DNA of 64,000 nt. Origin: Sporosarcina sp. FSL K6-1522. GTDB lineage: Bacteria > Bacillota > Bacilli > Bacillales_A > Planococcaceae. Where the stretch lies: assembly GCF_038622445.1 (NCBI RefSeq), contig NZ_CP152019.1, positions 3,198,501-3,262,500 of the forward strand, in the 5' to 3' direction. This document shows positions 46,719 to 57,000 of the stretch, in pieces (the stretch's first letter is position 1; every line of letters starts with the position of its first letter). Below the pieces are notes generated by a model. It searched no databases and was not told the origin of the DNA. It worked only from the letters and a program-made list of their open reading frames with translations. A program made the position numbers and the translations under genes.

Positions 46719-47138
46719 TTACTCTTCCTGCTCTTCCCCATTCAACACCAACTTAAATTGCACATCCGCTTTTAAAGAATCCGACACTGAACAATATTTC
46801 TCTTTCCCAAGACGAATAGCCCGCCACACTTTCTTACTGTCGATATCCCCCTCAATCAGAAATGTCACCTCAATCGCTATAAAACCTTTAGGAGGTTCTT
46901 CCTTTCTTGTTCCATCCGTGACAATTTCGATTTTGCTAATCTTTTCTAGATGAGGTCTTAAAATCATCGTCACATCGATTCCAATACACCCCGCTACGGC
47001 ACCAAGTAGCATTTCGGTAGGTGTAGCGCCCTTCCCTAGGCCTCCATATAGTTCTGTCGCATCCATATTAATGTCATATCCTGAATCGCCGACTGCAGTA
47101 AAAGCACGTCCGCCTGTCCATGTTGTCATTACTTGCAT
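46719..47138 (-). CDS. OsmC/Ohr family peroxide-handling protein
   Basis: 139 aa. The two redox cysteines are in GCIGIDVTMIL and KYCSVSDSLKAD, the OsmC/YhfA pattern. Reduces organic hydroperoxides or binds thiols. ATG after AAGGGTGG. It follows the AbgT gene by 16 bases, so they are cotranscribed. Confidence 0.88.
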   Translation of the reverse strand: MQVMTTWTGGRAFTAVGDSGYDINMDATELYGGLGKGATPTEMLLGAVAGCIGIDVTMILRPHLEKISKIEIVTDGTRKEEPPKGFIAIEVTFLIEGDIDSKKVWRAIRLGKEKYCSVSDSLKADVQFKLVLNGEEQEE

Positions 47139-47154
47139 AACTATCCACCCTTTC

Positions 47155-48693
47155 TTAGTAGTTCAAATTAGTTCCCGGACCGACCGGAATACCGAGTACA
47201 TACCAAATGATAAAGAAGAATGTCCAGCTAATGAGGATGATAATCGAATAGGGCAACATGAGTGATATCACTGTCCCCACGCCATTTTCTTTGCCATAGC
47301 GCTGTGCAAAAGCTACCACAAGCGGAAAGAATGGCATCAGCGGTGAAATGATATTCGTCGCAGAATCTCCTACCCGATACGCCACTTGAGTCACTTCTGG
47401 CGCAATGCCCATCTGCATGAACATCGGCACAAAAACAGGCGCCATAATCGCCCATTTCGCTGAATCCGCAGCGATAAATAAGTTAATAATAGTCGTAATA
47501 AAAATCAGCGCCACAAGTAATGGTGCACCATCAAGATGAATGGCCTGTAAAAAATCGGCCCCTTTCACCGCAATGATGGTCCCTAAATTCGTATAATTGA
47601 ATAACGCTACAAATTGTGCAGCGAAAAAGATTAATACAATGAATCCTGACATTGTTTCTAATGAAGCTGTCATTAAATTGGCGACATCTTTATCATTTTT
47701 GACCGACTTCGTCACGAATCCATAGACGACACCTGGCACTAAAAAGACTAGCATCATGATGAAAATAATACTGCTCATAAATGGCGACTTGATAATGCTG
47801 CCACCCTCGCCTCTCAAAATCCCGTTTTCCGGGAGAATAAGGAGTGCGATTACAATAACGGTAAGGAGAATGGAAAGATTCGCCCAGAACAGCCCTTTTT
47901 TCTCCAAAGCGGAGATTTGGTTTTGATGTTCCATCGGTTCGCTTGGTACGTATGTCCCCAATTTGGGCTCGATGAGTTTATCCGTCACAAGCGTTCCGAT
48001 AATGACGATGAGGAAGGTCGAAACGAACATAAAGAACCAGTTATCGGTTGGGTTCACAACATACCCGACATCCAATATATGTGACGCCTCTGTTGTAATT
48101 CCGCTTAGCAACGGATCGTTCGTCCCCAAAAACAGGTTAGCCGAATAGCCTCCCGCAACACCGGCAAACGCGGCAGACAAACCCGCCAACGGGTGCCGTT
48201 TAAACCCTAAAAAGATGATAGCGCCAAGTGGTACAAGCACAACATACCCAACAGAAGCAGCAACGTTGGACAATACCCCCATCAGCACGACAATCGGTGT
48301 CACAAATTTCTTAGGTGCTTTTGTCACCGTATTTGTCATTAACGCACTGATATATCCGCTTTTCTCCGCAACTCCAACCCCAAGCATAGCTACAAGTACC
48401 GGTCCAAGTGCCACGAAAGAAGTAAAGTTTGCGACAACATTTGAAAACATATAGGCAATGCCTTCAGGCACAAGCAAACTGACCGCCTTGACCGTCAGCA
48501 TCTCAATTTGCCCTGTTTCATGATTGACCCCTTCAAAGCTGACGCCCGTCCCCATGACATAGAAAATATGCGATAAAGCAATAACAATTAACGTAAAAAT
48601 CATAAAAATCGTAACCGGATGTGGCAGTTTATTTCCTTGTTCCTCAATAAAATTCAATAGCCGAACCGACTTGGATGGTTTTGATTGATCCAT
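47155..48693 (-). CDS. AbgT family transporter
   Basis: 512 aa with about 11-13 helices. Motifs: NKLPHPVTIFMIFT, NVAASVGYVVLVPLGAIIF, GGYSANLFLGTNDPLLSGI, AADSAKWAIMAPVFVPMF and RVGDSATNIISPLMPFFPLVV. The family carries p-aminobenzoyl-glutamate and, in some members, exports sulfonamides. No abgAB amidohydrolase genes are near. ATG after GGAGGGACC. Confidence 0.92.
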   Translation of the reverse strand: MDQSKPSKSVRLLNFIEEQGNKLPHPVTIFMIFTLIVIALSHIFYVMGTGVSFEGVNHETGQIEMLTVKAVSLLVPEGIAYMFSNVVANFTSFVALGPVLVAMLGVGVAEKSGYISALMTNTVTKAPKKFVTPIVVLMGVLSNVAASVGYVVLVPLGAIIFLGFKRHPLAGLSAAFAGVAGGYSANLFLGTNDPLLSGITTEASHILDVGYVVNPTDNWFFMFVSTFLIVIIGTLVTDKLIEPKLGTYVPSEPMEHQNQISALEKKGLFWANLSILLTVIVIALLILPENGILRGEGGSIIKSPFMSSIIFIMMLVFLVPGVVYGFVTKSVKNDKDVANLMTASLETMSGFIVLIFFAAQFVALFNYTNLGTIIAVKGADFLQAIHLDGAPLLVALIFITTIINLFIAADSAKWAIMAPVFVPMFMQMGIAPEVTQVAYRVGDSATNIISPLMPFFPLVVAFAQRYGKENGVGTVISLMLPYSIIILISWTFFFIIWYVLGIPVGPGTNLNY

Positions 48694-48795
48694 TCGGTCC
48701 CTCCTTTGTAAATAATGTAGTTATCAGTATACCCGCTCGACACTTATCGGAAACAAAATCTGATATTTACTGCCAACTACCTACAATCACCTAAA

Positions 48796-48920
48796 TCACC
48801 CCAGACCTAAAACCTCCAGTACTTCTGAGTAACGGAACATCCGGGCATCATGTGCTGCATTATTACCAATTTGTTGGACATGATGAAGCGAGTCACGTAC
48901 TTCCTGTGTTAACGACAACA
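48796..48920 (-). pseudogene. Short fragment resembling a DUF4145-type segment
   Basis: Minus-strand frame reads SLTQEVRDSLHHVQQIGNNA and AHDARMFRYSEVLEV, then stops. The IGN-AAHD core occurs in DUF4145 and related HEPN-like domains. It directly abuts the helicase fragment on the other strand, so it is a remnant at a rearrangement junction. Confidence 0.4.
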
Positions 48921-49060
48921 GCTTGAAGCAGGAAAACTTGACAATATTTTCACAGTCGATGTATTTAGCGAAGGTATCGATATTCCACAAGTCGATACGT
49001 TGTTGTTTGTGCGACCGCTGGAATCATTGACTGTCTTTATACAGCAAATCAGTCGTGATT
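48901..49060 (+). pseudogene. Helicase motif V-VI fragment
   Basis: Plus-strand frame encodes FTVDVFSEGIDIPQVDTLLF, VRPLESLTVFIQQISRDLRI, an unmistakable superfamily II helicase motif V/VI block of the type that carries N-terminal PLD domains. Motif VI here has SRDLR where GRGLR is expected. No front or end of the gene is present. Compare the PLD fragment at 32786-32920. Confidence 0.7.
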
Positions 49061-49430
49061 TGCGCATTGTAGATGAAAAATCGCATTATAGCCCGCCGCC
49101 CGAAAATAATCGCCCATTGTGGGACCGTGTTTGGATCGAGCCAAAATAGATCCGGGTCAAAGGATTGCTTGGCAGCGCCGGGTATTTGAGTCACTCCATG
49201 AAGTGAAGGATATTGTCCTGTATACAATGTCACTCGACTCGGTGAACAAGCAGAACTACCCGCTTAATGGTTAACAAATTCCATGCCGTTTTTTCGTAAT
49301 AATTCATGTTCAACTAAATTTTCTTTTTGCCACTCCAGTAATGCATCAGTTTCGTAGACAGTCGGAAACCTTCTTGATCAACCATTACAAAAAGAATAAT
49401 GGGTCGTTTCTTTTGATTGTGATGGCCAAA
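49024..49430 (-). pseudogene. Sulfatase-like hydrolase, decayed N-terminal part
   Basis: Three frames together give the front of a sulfatase: RPIILFVMVDQE, FPTVYETDALLEWQKENLVE, HELLRKNGMEFVNH, a TAA, then SSACSPSRVTLYTGQYPSLH (with the CxPSR signature whose Cys becomes formylglycine), SFDPDLFWLDPN and, after a one-base shift, MGDYFRAAGYNAIF. It ends at the junction with the helicase fragment; the C-terminal two thirds are gone. Confidence 0.8.
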
Positions 49431-49600
49431 ACACCTTCCTGTTTTATGTAAATACATTGTAATTACCACCCTATTTAAGATTACGCCCTTCTTTACGATA
49501 TGTAGGATATAGTTACCTTGATTAAACAACTGGGATTAGCCTAGTGAATTTATTTTAAAAAAACTCTATTAAAGTTCAAAGTTGATATTAGGCGTAAAAA

Positions 49601-49630
49601 ATAGAACTTCCTATTTAACGAAAGTTCTAT
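49601..49630 (-). terminator. Terminator behind the DUF2975/HTH pair
   Basis: 9-bp perfect stem ATAGAACTT / AAGTTCTAT with a 12-base loop and T-rich minus-strand exit. Confidence 0.65.
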
Positions 49631-49749
49631 CTTGAATTATTTGCTTATTAAAATTTACAAACCTTTAGATAATCGAATCATATTATCCCACCACTGTTTA
49701 ATGTTTTCAAAAACCTCTTCTGAGTAATACTTAATCAAAAAGAAAATAA

Positions 49750-49890
49750 TTATGATTCTACTGATGAAAAACGAACCGCTTTCACTTTCCTATTTTTTTA
49801 AATATTATCCATAATAATTCTAACCCTCTCCAAAAGTTCTGTTACGCTCATTTTCCTTTTTGCCAATATCACATCAACACCGTTAATCAT
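49750..49890 (-). pseudogene. Truncated Cro/CI-type regulator of the YozG group
   Basis: Starts at the ATG 49890, overlapping the end of the DUF2975 gene, and reads VDVILAKRKMSVTELLERV, typical of the ~65-aa regulator that partners DUF2975 proteins. A TAA at 49798-49800 stops it after 30 residues; the same region continues with RKVKAVRFSSVES, the next part of the family sequence, before further stops. Probably inactive. Confidence 0.65.
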
Positions 49891-50365
49891 TTTTCGACTT
49901 AATATCTGGGACATTTTTTAATGGCTTTTGAAGTGCATCCACAATGGCCGCGATGATACTTGTTGCTAAAATCCCCATTAGACTTAGTGATATAGGACCT
50001 GCTGCATCATCACCTGTGAATTGAGCATGTACCCTTAAATAAACTATTGCTAACAAAATGAAGAAAATGACAGTAAAAGCGCATTTTTTTATTACCTTCA
50101 AAGATTTAAGAGATAACTCAGAAAAAGCATTGTTCTTTTCGATATAAGTTAAAAGTTTAAATACTTGATACAACGCTACAGAAAAAGTAATACATATTCC
50201 ATATGCACATACCAAAAGTGGATATAGCGAATAATCACCTGGACGTTCTATCGCGTCTCTTCTCGCTGCTTCAGGAAATAAAAATATACACACGGCAAGC
50301 ACTGCAATTCCAATCAGAAAAATAATTACCTTTAAGAACGTGGTTGAACCTCGTTTAACATTCAT
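49883..50365 (-). CDS. DUF2975 membrane protein
   Basis: 160 aa with four helices (about 12-30, 48-68, 93-112, 124-143). DUF2975 proteins typically form an operon with a small Cro/CI regulator, as here, where the regulator is truncated. Role unknown. ATG with a modest site. The 50366-50649 stretch upstream holds no gene. Confidence 0.75.
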   Translation of the reverse strand: MNVKRGSTTFLKVIIFLIGIAVLAVCIFLFPEAARRDAIERPGDYSLYPLLVCAYGICITFSVALYQVFKLLTYIEKNNAFSELSLKSLKVIKKCAFTVIFFILLAIVYLRVHAQFTGDDAAGPISLSLMGILATSIIAAIVDALQKPLKNVPDIKSKND

Positions 50366-50649
50366 TTAAAACACCTCACTTAATTAATAACAACATGATT
50401 TTATCATATAATTTATCGTTTTACAATAAATCATTATCGTTTACCGACATATTATTATTGCTATTTAGATATGCTCTTACTTTAAAATGTTAAATTTACA
50501 ACTTATTCAACAAAACTTCCAAATAGCTTAATAAAGTAAATCAACAACGAAAGATAACAGAACCTACTTAAATAAATAATATCCTTCATCGTAAATTGGT
50601 TATCGGCAATCCCCAATCTTTGAGCTGGTGTAGCCTTCACTTTGTCTGA

Positions 50650-50826
50650 ATTGTATGGCAAAAAGAAGTTGTAGGAAGTACGAAGGACAGAAATTCAATC
50701 GGACGCTTATTTAAAGCTGAAAAGATAGCCAATGTGATTACATTCTTATCCTCACCATTGTCAGTTTCTATTATGGGCGATGTTATTGATGTAAGTGGAG
50801 GAACAGACAACGCTGTTCATTATTAA
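50650..50826 (+). pseudogene. C-terminal fragment of a short-chain dehydrogenase
   Basis: 59 codons open after a stop, ending in TAA: IGRLFKAEKIANVITFLSS, PLSVSIMGDVIDVSGGTDNA. This is the standard C-terminus of SDR oxidoreductases (final strand with GGxxx). The Rossmann front and catalytic Tyr-Lys are missing. Followed by a terminator at 50892-50926. Confidence 0.75.
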
Positions 50827-50891
50827 AATAACAATAATTTTGAAGTAGATGGAGAAAGCTTGGCGAAAAAACATTTCTTCTTCAACCCAAT

Positions 50892-50926
50892 AAAAAGTCG
50901 ATTCCATTCAAAGAAATCGACTTTTT
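50892..50926 (+). terminator. Terminator behind the SDR fragment
   Basis: 12-bp stem AAAAAGTCGATT / AATCGACTTTTT followed by T residues; surviving terminator of the decayed gene. Confidence 0.8.
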
Positions 50927-50959
50927 TATTTATCTTCTTTCTTCAAGGGTACTCCATCT

Positions 50960-50983
50960 TCAACTAAACTGCCCTTTAGTTGA
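50960..50983. repeat. Small palindrome near the IS1595 remnant
   Basis: TCAACTAAA pairs with TTTAGTTGA around CTGCCC. It lies 40 bases beyond the transposase frame and may belong to the IS end. Confidence 0.45.
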
Positions 50984-51004
50984 ACAAGAAAAAAGAGCCG
51001 TCAA

Positions 51005-51525
51005 AGCATCTCAATGATGTTTCTTTGCGGGACCACCACGTTTTCAGGGCTTTCTATCTTTAATCCTTCTTTGTCCTTTTTCTGAGTATAAGAAATAGGT
51101 CTCGTCCATTTCGACGATACCCTCGAAGTTGGATATATCCATTTTTTTTAGTGCTGATAAAAGTTTGTGTCTCCAGTAGAATGATTTGACGTGAGATACA
51201 TTGCCAACTAATTCAGCAGACTTACGCAGTGAGTATACTTCCATCATACATTCTATAAATTTTACCCATTGGTTAAAACGACAAGTTCGATACAGTGTGG
51301 TATTTGTGAGGTCAATAAATGTCATTTTACACGCTTTACAGCGATAACATTGTTTTTAATTTCTTCACCATCAACTATAGTTGAATATCCACCAAACCGA
51401 ACAATATACTCCGACTCGCAATCAGGACAATGATAGCCACTCTTGTTTTTACGCTTAGATATTTCTTCTAGAACAGTTCCTGTCGAGGACGATGCAGTAA
51501 GAGTATCAGGTGCTCTCACGGTCAT
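51005..51525 (-). mobile_element. IS1595-family transposase remnant
   Basis: Two overlapping frames: the first has the zinc-ribbon part (YHCPDCESEYIVRFGGYS), the second NRCKACKMTFIDLTNTTLYR, SLRKSAELVG, VKSFYWRHKLLSALKKM and EGIVEMDETYFLYSEKG with the first catalytic Asp-Glu region. A frameshift near 51345 and a stop after DRKP break it, and the C-terminal catalytic half is absent. Inactive. Confidence 0.82.
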
Positions 51526-51695
51526 CGGTAACTTTTATATAGTTAAACCTATTACAGAACATAGATTTCTATAAATCAAATATTGAATCGACATCCATCT
51601 GTCAATACGCATAAAACGACTTGCAACATATTCCCGAATTGAAAAAACGTTTTTGGGGATGACTATATATATGAAGTTAAATATAGGAGGCGCAA

Positions 51696-52631
51696 ATGAA
51701 AAGGACATCCCCGCTACTGAGCATACTATTTGTTGGTTTAGTTGTGGTGTTATTTGGCAGTATGTCGAAGCCTGTACACACATCATCACAGGTTGAAAAG
51801 AAGACTTTAGCTGAAGAGATTCAATCGTATGCGGAAGAACATCGTACGGAACCCATTGATGCGAAGATTGACCGAGTATGGAAGGCAATCCCAGGCTACA
51901 ACGGATTGTCAGTGGATATCGATGCAAGCCTTCGAAAGATGTCACCGGGGCAAAAGTTTGACGCGGCCCAGCTTATCTTGAAAGAAGTCGCGCCGAAAGT
52001 TCATTTAAGTGATTTATCTCCATCGCCAATTTATCGTGGAAACCCTGAAAAACCAATGGTTGCCTTATTCATCAATGTCGCATGGGGAGATGAATTCATT
52101 CCCACAATCCTTGAAACGCTGAAAAAACGCGAAGTAAAGGCTACGTTCTTTTTTGACGGGAGCTGGGTGAAAAAAAATCCCGATTTAGCCAAGTTGATTT
52201 ATCAAGACAACCATGAAATCGGCAACCATGCTTATAGTCACCCAGATCTCCAACATTTATCGCAACAGGAAACAAACAATGAATTGAAAAAGACAAGTGA
52301 CGTCATTGAACAAACGTTAGGCATTCAACCGAAGTGGTTCGCCCCACCGAGCGGAAGTTTTAATCAGCAGACCGTGGACATTGCACGAAAACTCGATATG
52401 TACACCGTTCTTTGGACAGTCGACACGGTTGATTGGCGGAAGCCCGCGACATCGGACATGGTTCAGAAGGTCCTATCTGAAGTTGGTAGCGGTTCGATGG
52501 TATTAATGCATCCCACCAAGCCGGTTGCTGAAGGTTTGGGGCAAATGATAGAGGGTATTGAGGAAAAAGGCTATGTTCTCGGAACAGTGTCCGAAATCAT
52601 GAGTGAGGATCGCATTGATCTTAAAGAATAA
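51696..52631 (+). CDS. Polysaccharide deacetylase-like protein (YlxY type)
   Basis: 311 aa. N-terminal signal or anchor helix (about 5-27), then a NodB-homology domain: the normal TFDDG is replaced by FINVAWGDE, as in YlxY, while HEIGNHAYSHPDL (metal His pair) and the later motifs WFAPPSGSFNQQTV and VLMHPT remain. YlxY-like proteins are conserved in spore formers, exported, and of uncertain activity because of the altered motif. ATG after AGGAGG. Confidence 0.87.
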   Translation: MKRTSPLLSILFVGLVVVLFGSMSKPVHTSSQVEKKTLAEEIQSYAEEHRTEPIDAKIDRVWKAIPGYNGLSVDIDASLRKMSPGQKFDAAQLILKEVAPKVHLSDLSPSPIYRGNPEKPMVALFINVAWGDEFIPTILETLKKREVKATFFFDGSWVKKNPDLAKLIYQDNHEIGNHAYSHPDLQHLSQQETNNELKKTSDVIEQTLGIQPKWFAPPSGSFNQQTVDIARKLDMYTVLWTVDTVDWRKPATSDMVQKVLSEVGSGSMVLMHPTKPVAEGLGQMIEGIEEKGYVLGTVSEIMSEDRIDLKE

Positions 52632-52832
52632 GAACACCCGAACAAAATAAAGGACATAAAGCCAGCTTAGAAGCCCATGAATGATGGCCCAGACGATTGA
52701 TTTGTGAACGCCGATGGAACAAGGTCGGCTTCCCAAGCACCAATTAATCGGTTATCAAAACATAACAGGAAGTTCCAGAGTAAAAACCTTCTTTTGTGAG
52801 ACCATAAGGCTATAAAAATTGGAGGCGTTTTA

Positions 52833-53018
52833 ATGGACAGCCACACTCAAAAAAGATTCACGGAAGCAGGTACAGATATTGAGGAAGTCAAAAGACAAAA
52901 TGCAAACTCAGGCCCGACTTATAATGAAATAAAAGAAATACTCGCGAAAACAGGGGGATTCGGAACGGCAATTTATAGTGATACTAGTGTAAATGAAGCA
53001 AGAAAGAAAAATCAGTAA
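52833..53018 (+). CDS. Gamma-type small acid-soluble spore protein-like
   Basis: 61 aa. Repeated gamma-SASP signature: FTEAGTDIEEVKRQNANSG and FGTAIYSDTSVNEARKKNQ, the two copies of T-x5-V/A-x2-QN. These proteins are amino-acid stores in the spore core degraded by the GPR protease. Spacing between repeats is longer than usual. Site TTGGAGG. Expected to be made in the forespore. Confidence 0.72.
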   Translation: MDSHTQKRFTEAGTDIEEVKRQNANSGPTYNEIKEILAKTGGFGTAIYSDTSVNEARKKNQ

Positions 53019-53143
53019 TCCAATGAAAAGAACCTCTTCTCAAGCGAATTGTAAACATTAACGGGAAATCTTCAAAACGAACGACCCATTATCGGCAAAA
53101 CAAAAATAAATTAGCCATAAGCGTACAATCATTGACACAATCA

Positions 53144-53171
53144 AGCCCATGCTCCTTTCGAGGACTGGGCT
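53144..53171 (+). terminator. Terminator behind the SASP gene
   Basis: AGCCCA pairs with TGGGCT around a loop of about 16 bases, followed by ATTTTTG. Confidence 0.7.
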
Positions 53172-53278
53172 ATTTTTGTTCAAAGGCAAAGATTTCGGCT
53201 ATGGTTTGGCTGGGTTTTTATTATTAACTATTTATCAGTCGTAACCTCCATACCTCAACGATATATTTATTATTATGA

Positions 53279-54703
<1,425 letters not shown>

Positions 54704-54816
54704 GATAATCGGAAAAGAGTTTGTCAATTGTAAGGAGCCCTGAATAGACTCTAGCGGCTCGTTTGTTCACATCGTTGCCTAACTTATAAAATACCGAATG
54801 CAGTAAGAAATAATAA

Positions 54817-54848
54817 AGCGTATCACTTATTCATCCAAGTGATACGCT
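54817..54848. terminator. Bidirectional terminator between the lyase and sulfurylase-like genes
   Basis: 12-bp perfect stem AGCGTATCACTT / AAGTGATACGCT with an 8-base loop, between convergent genes. Confidence 0.85.
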
Positions 54849-54878
54849 CTATCATTTCACCAACTATCTAGTCCAAAC

Positions 54879-56603
54879 TCACTCCTGGTCCGGTTCATCG
54901 CTCCCCCGATATCGATGATAAGGGAGAAGATTCCATATGCGTTCTTGGAAGTGTTCATCACTGAGCACTTTCGGAATGTCTCCAAGAATCTTTTTCGCGA
55001 TATCTAGCTCGCGCTGGGCTTCTTCCTTATCCTGATACAAGAATTCGTCGGAAGCTGTAGCCGATGCTTGTGCTACTTTCTCCTCCAAATCTTGAATGAC
55101 CATTTCTTGTTGACTGTGTAATGACGCACGAGCATCTGCAATCCATTCCGGCTGCAAACTGCGATTGACATCTCCGACGCGACTATACTCATCAAAAATG
55201 TCGCGATAGATGCGGTCCGCATTGGTACGAACATCCAAGTTCGCCGCCTCCAAATCAAGATTTGTCAGTTCCTCCACTGTCAATGGACTAATGCGTTTTC
55301 GCCCACCAAGCCCCGTCCTTTCCAAATAGAAAGGGAATATGCTTTTCAGTGTTTTGCCAACAGGTGAAATGGATCTTTCAAGCTCATCGAGCCCTTTCGG
55401 CTGAACCCCTTGCATCGCAATACGAGCGGATTCAGGCCGCACAATTTCCTTGGGTGGCATAATCCCATGACGCAGCATTTCACGAATACCCGTACCCGAA
55501 ATATTAATGCGGTACTGTTCATCATGCGGACAGGATTGCCCTGTCGCTGGGCTATCGCAACGTGTGCAGTAAAAGACTTCATGAAACAGTCGAATATCGA
55601 TGCCTAATTCTTCTGGTTTAAACTCGTCAAAAATACTATGGCTCGCATATTTATCATAATAATCGCCGATGCCTGCATGGTCTCGTCCAATAAGCGCATG
55701 CGTACAGCCATAGTTCTTCATAATTAAGGCATGTAAAACAGTCTCGCGTGGTCCTGCGAAAATATACGTGACGCGCAAAGGTGCGAGAATGGAACGACCT
55801 TGTGGATAATACGTGTCCAAAACACTTCGATACGACAACATCCGAAATTCATGACGTGTATATTCACGTTTGGCCATCTCCACTAACGGTTGCAGTAGCA
55901 AGCCGTCTAATTCTTCCAAAGCGTTTTTATGAATATACTCATGTCCCCTATGCAGCGGATTCGCCCCCGTTATAAACCCTGCGGCTGTCCGAAACTTTTT
56001 CTCTTCATAAAAAATCCGCCATGTATCTTTTGGTTCCAGACGAAGTTTTTCGAATGGTCCCCAATCCACTCGCCGTAATAATCGAATCGGTCCGCCTAAC
56101 GACACATCTCCCATTCGTCTATAAATCGCATCGACCCCAGGATGATTCCGATCGGTCGTTCCGAATAAAGCAGATGCACGCTTTTCTTTATCATATTGAA
56201 AAATATCTTCTATTTGTAAAATCGCAACCGGTTCATTGTTTTCATCAGCCAGTGTCACCTCATCCCCAACTTTCAGGGACTTCACGATTTCTTTGTTGCG
56301 ATTACCGATTGGCGCAAAGCTTAACGGCGCTGGCCAAATAACGCCACTCGTTAATCGTCCTGTCGTCAGAACTGAATTATAATCTGCCTCGTTCATAAAG
56401 CCCTCATTCGGCGATAAAACCCCTGTCGCAATCATTTCAAGCGTGATAGAAGCCTCCATATCTACCATAATCGTCGGTAGCTGTTTGGCTCTGACTAGTT
56501 CCTCTTCCCGCTCTTTTCCTATCACGACTTTATCCACTAATTTACCGCCATGAGGCTGTTGCGGATAATTCGCAAACGTGTTTTTCTGAATAGCATTTAC
56601 CAT
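54879..56603 (-). CDS. Sulfate adenylyltransferase homologue with long C-terminal extension
   Basis: 574 aa from the ATG at 56603 (GGGAGGG). PUA-like N-terminal domain (about 25-190), then an ATP-sulfurylase domain with NPLHRGHE near residue 218 and GRDHAGIGDYYD. ATP sulfurylases of bacteria are usually near 380-390 aa; here about 160 extra helical residues (EELTNLDLEAANLDV ... coiled QDLEEKVAQASATA) follow residue 415. The substrate motif QxRNPxHRxHE reads ITGANPLHRGHE, so the conserved Gln and Arg that hold sulfate are replaced, and no cysC, cysH or APS genes are nearby. The activity may differ from ordinary sulfate activation. Confidence 0.8.
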   Translation of the reverse strand: MVNAIQKNTFANYPQQPHGGKLVDKVVIGKEREEELVRAKQLPTIMVDMEASITLEMIATGVLSPNEGFMNEADYNSVLTTGRLTSGVIWPAPLSFAPIGNRNKEIVKSLKVGDEVTLADENNEPVAILQIEDIFQYDKEKRASALFGTTDRNHPGVDAIYRRMGDVSLGGPIRLLRRVDWGPFEKLRLEPKDTWRIFYEEKKFRTAAGFITGANPLHRGHEYIHKNALEELDGLLLQPLVEMAKREYTRHEFRMLSYRSVLDTYYPQGRSILAPLRVTYIFAGPRETVLHALIMKNYGCTHALIGRDHAGIGDYYDKYASHSIFDEFKPEELGIDIRLFHEVFYCTRCDSPATGQSCPHDEQYRINISGTGIREMLRHGIMPPKEIVRPESARIAMQGVQPKGLDELERSISPVGKTLKSIFPFYLERTGLGGRKRISPLTVEELTNLDLEAANLDVRTNADRIYRDIFDEYSRVGDVNRSLQPEWIADARASLHSQQEMVIQDLEEKVAQASATASDEFLYQDKEEAQRELDIAKKILGDIPKVLSDEHFQERIWNLLPYHRYRGSDEPDQE

Positions 56604-56828
56604 CCCATTCCCTCCCACGTTCAAAATAGTTGTTTCTATACGGAAAAATACTGCACATTCACTACTACTATATACTTATATCCAGAAATAATCAAATACT
56701 CAGATAATATAATTCATTCACTAAAAGATTATAAATAACTTCAAGAATTGTATTCAACCATACTTGTCTTGGAGTTTAGTATCGAGTATACCATGCTGGC
56801 TAAAACTGCCCGTCATCTATATTTCCCA

Positions 56829-56935
56829 TCCGAAGGACGTGTATTTTGAGTAGCAAGCGAATCCCAGAATGTAAGATCCTTGTTTTCAATAGAACGGTCA
56901 CGGCTGAAGCTCCATTATATTTCCCTAATGACTAT
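56829..56935 (-). pseudogene. Fragment of the M14 carboxypeptidase gene
   Basis: Nearly identical to two separated parts of the gene at 62537-63580: KYNG-SA and DRSIENKD-TFWDSLATQNT, with the piece in between deleted. Same orientation as the intact gene. Confidence 0.8.
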
Positions 56936-57000
56936 ATAGAGAGCATGCAAGTTTTTTTCAATTCACTAGCTACATTTCAATACCCTAAAAAGTTCAAACT

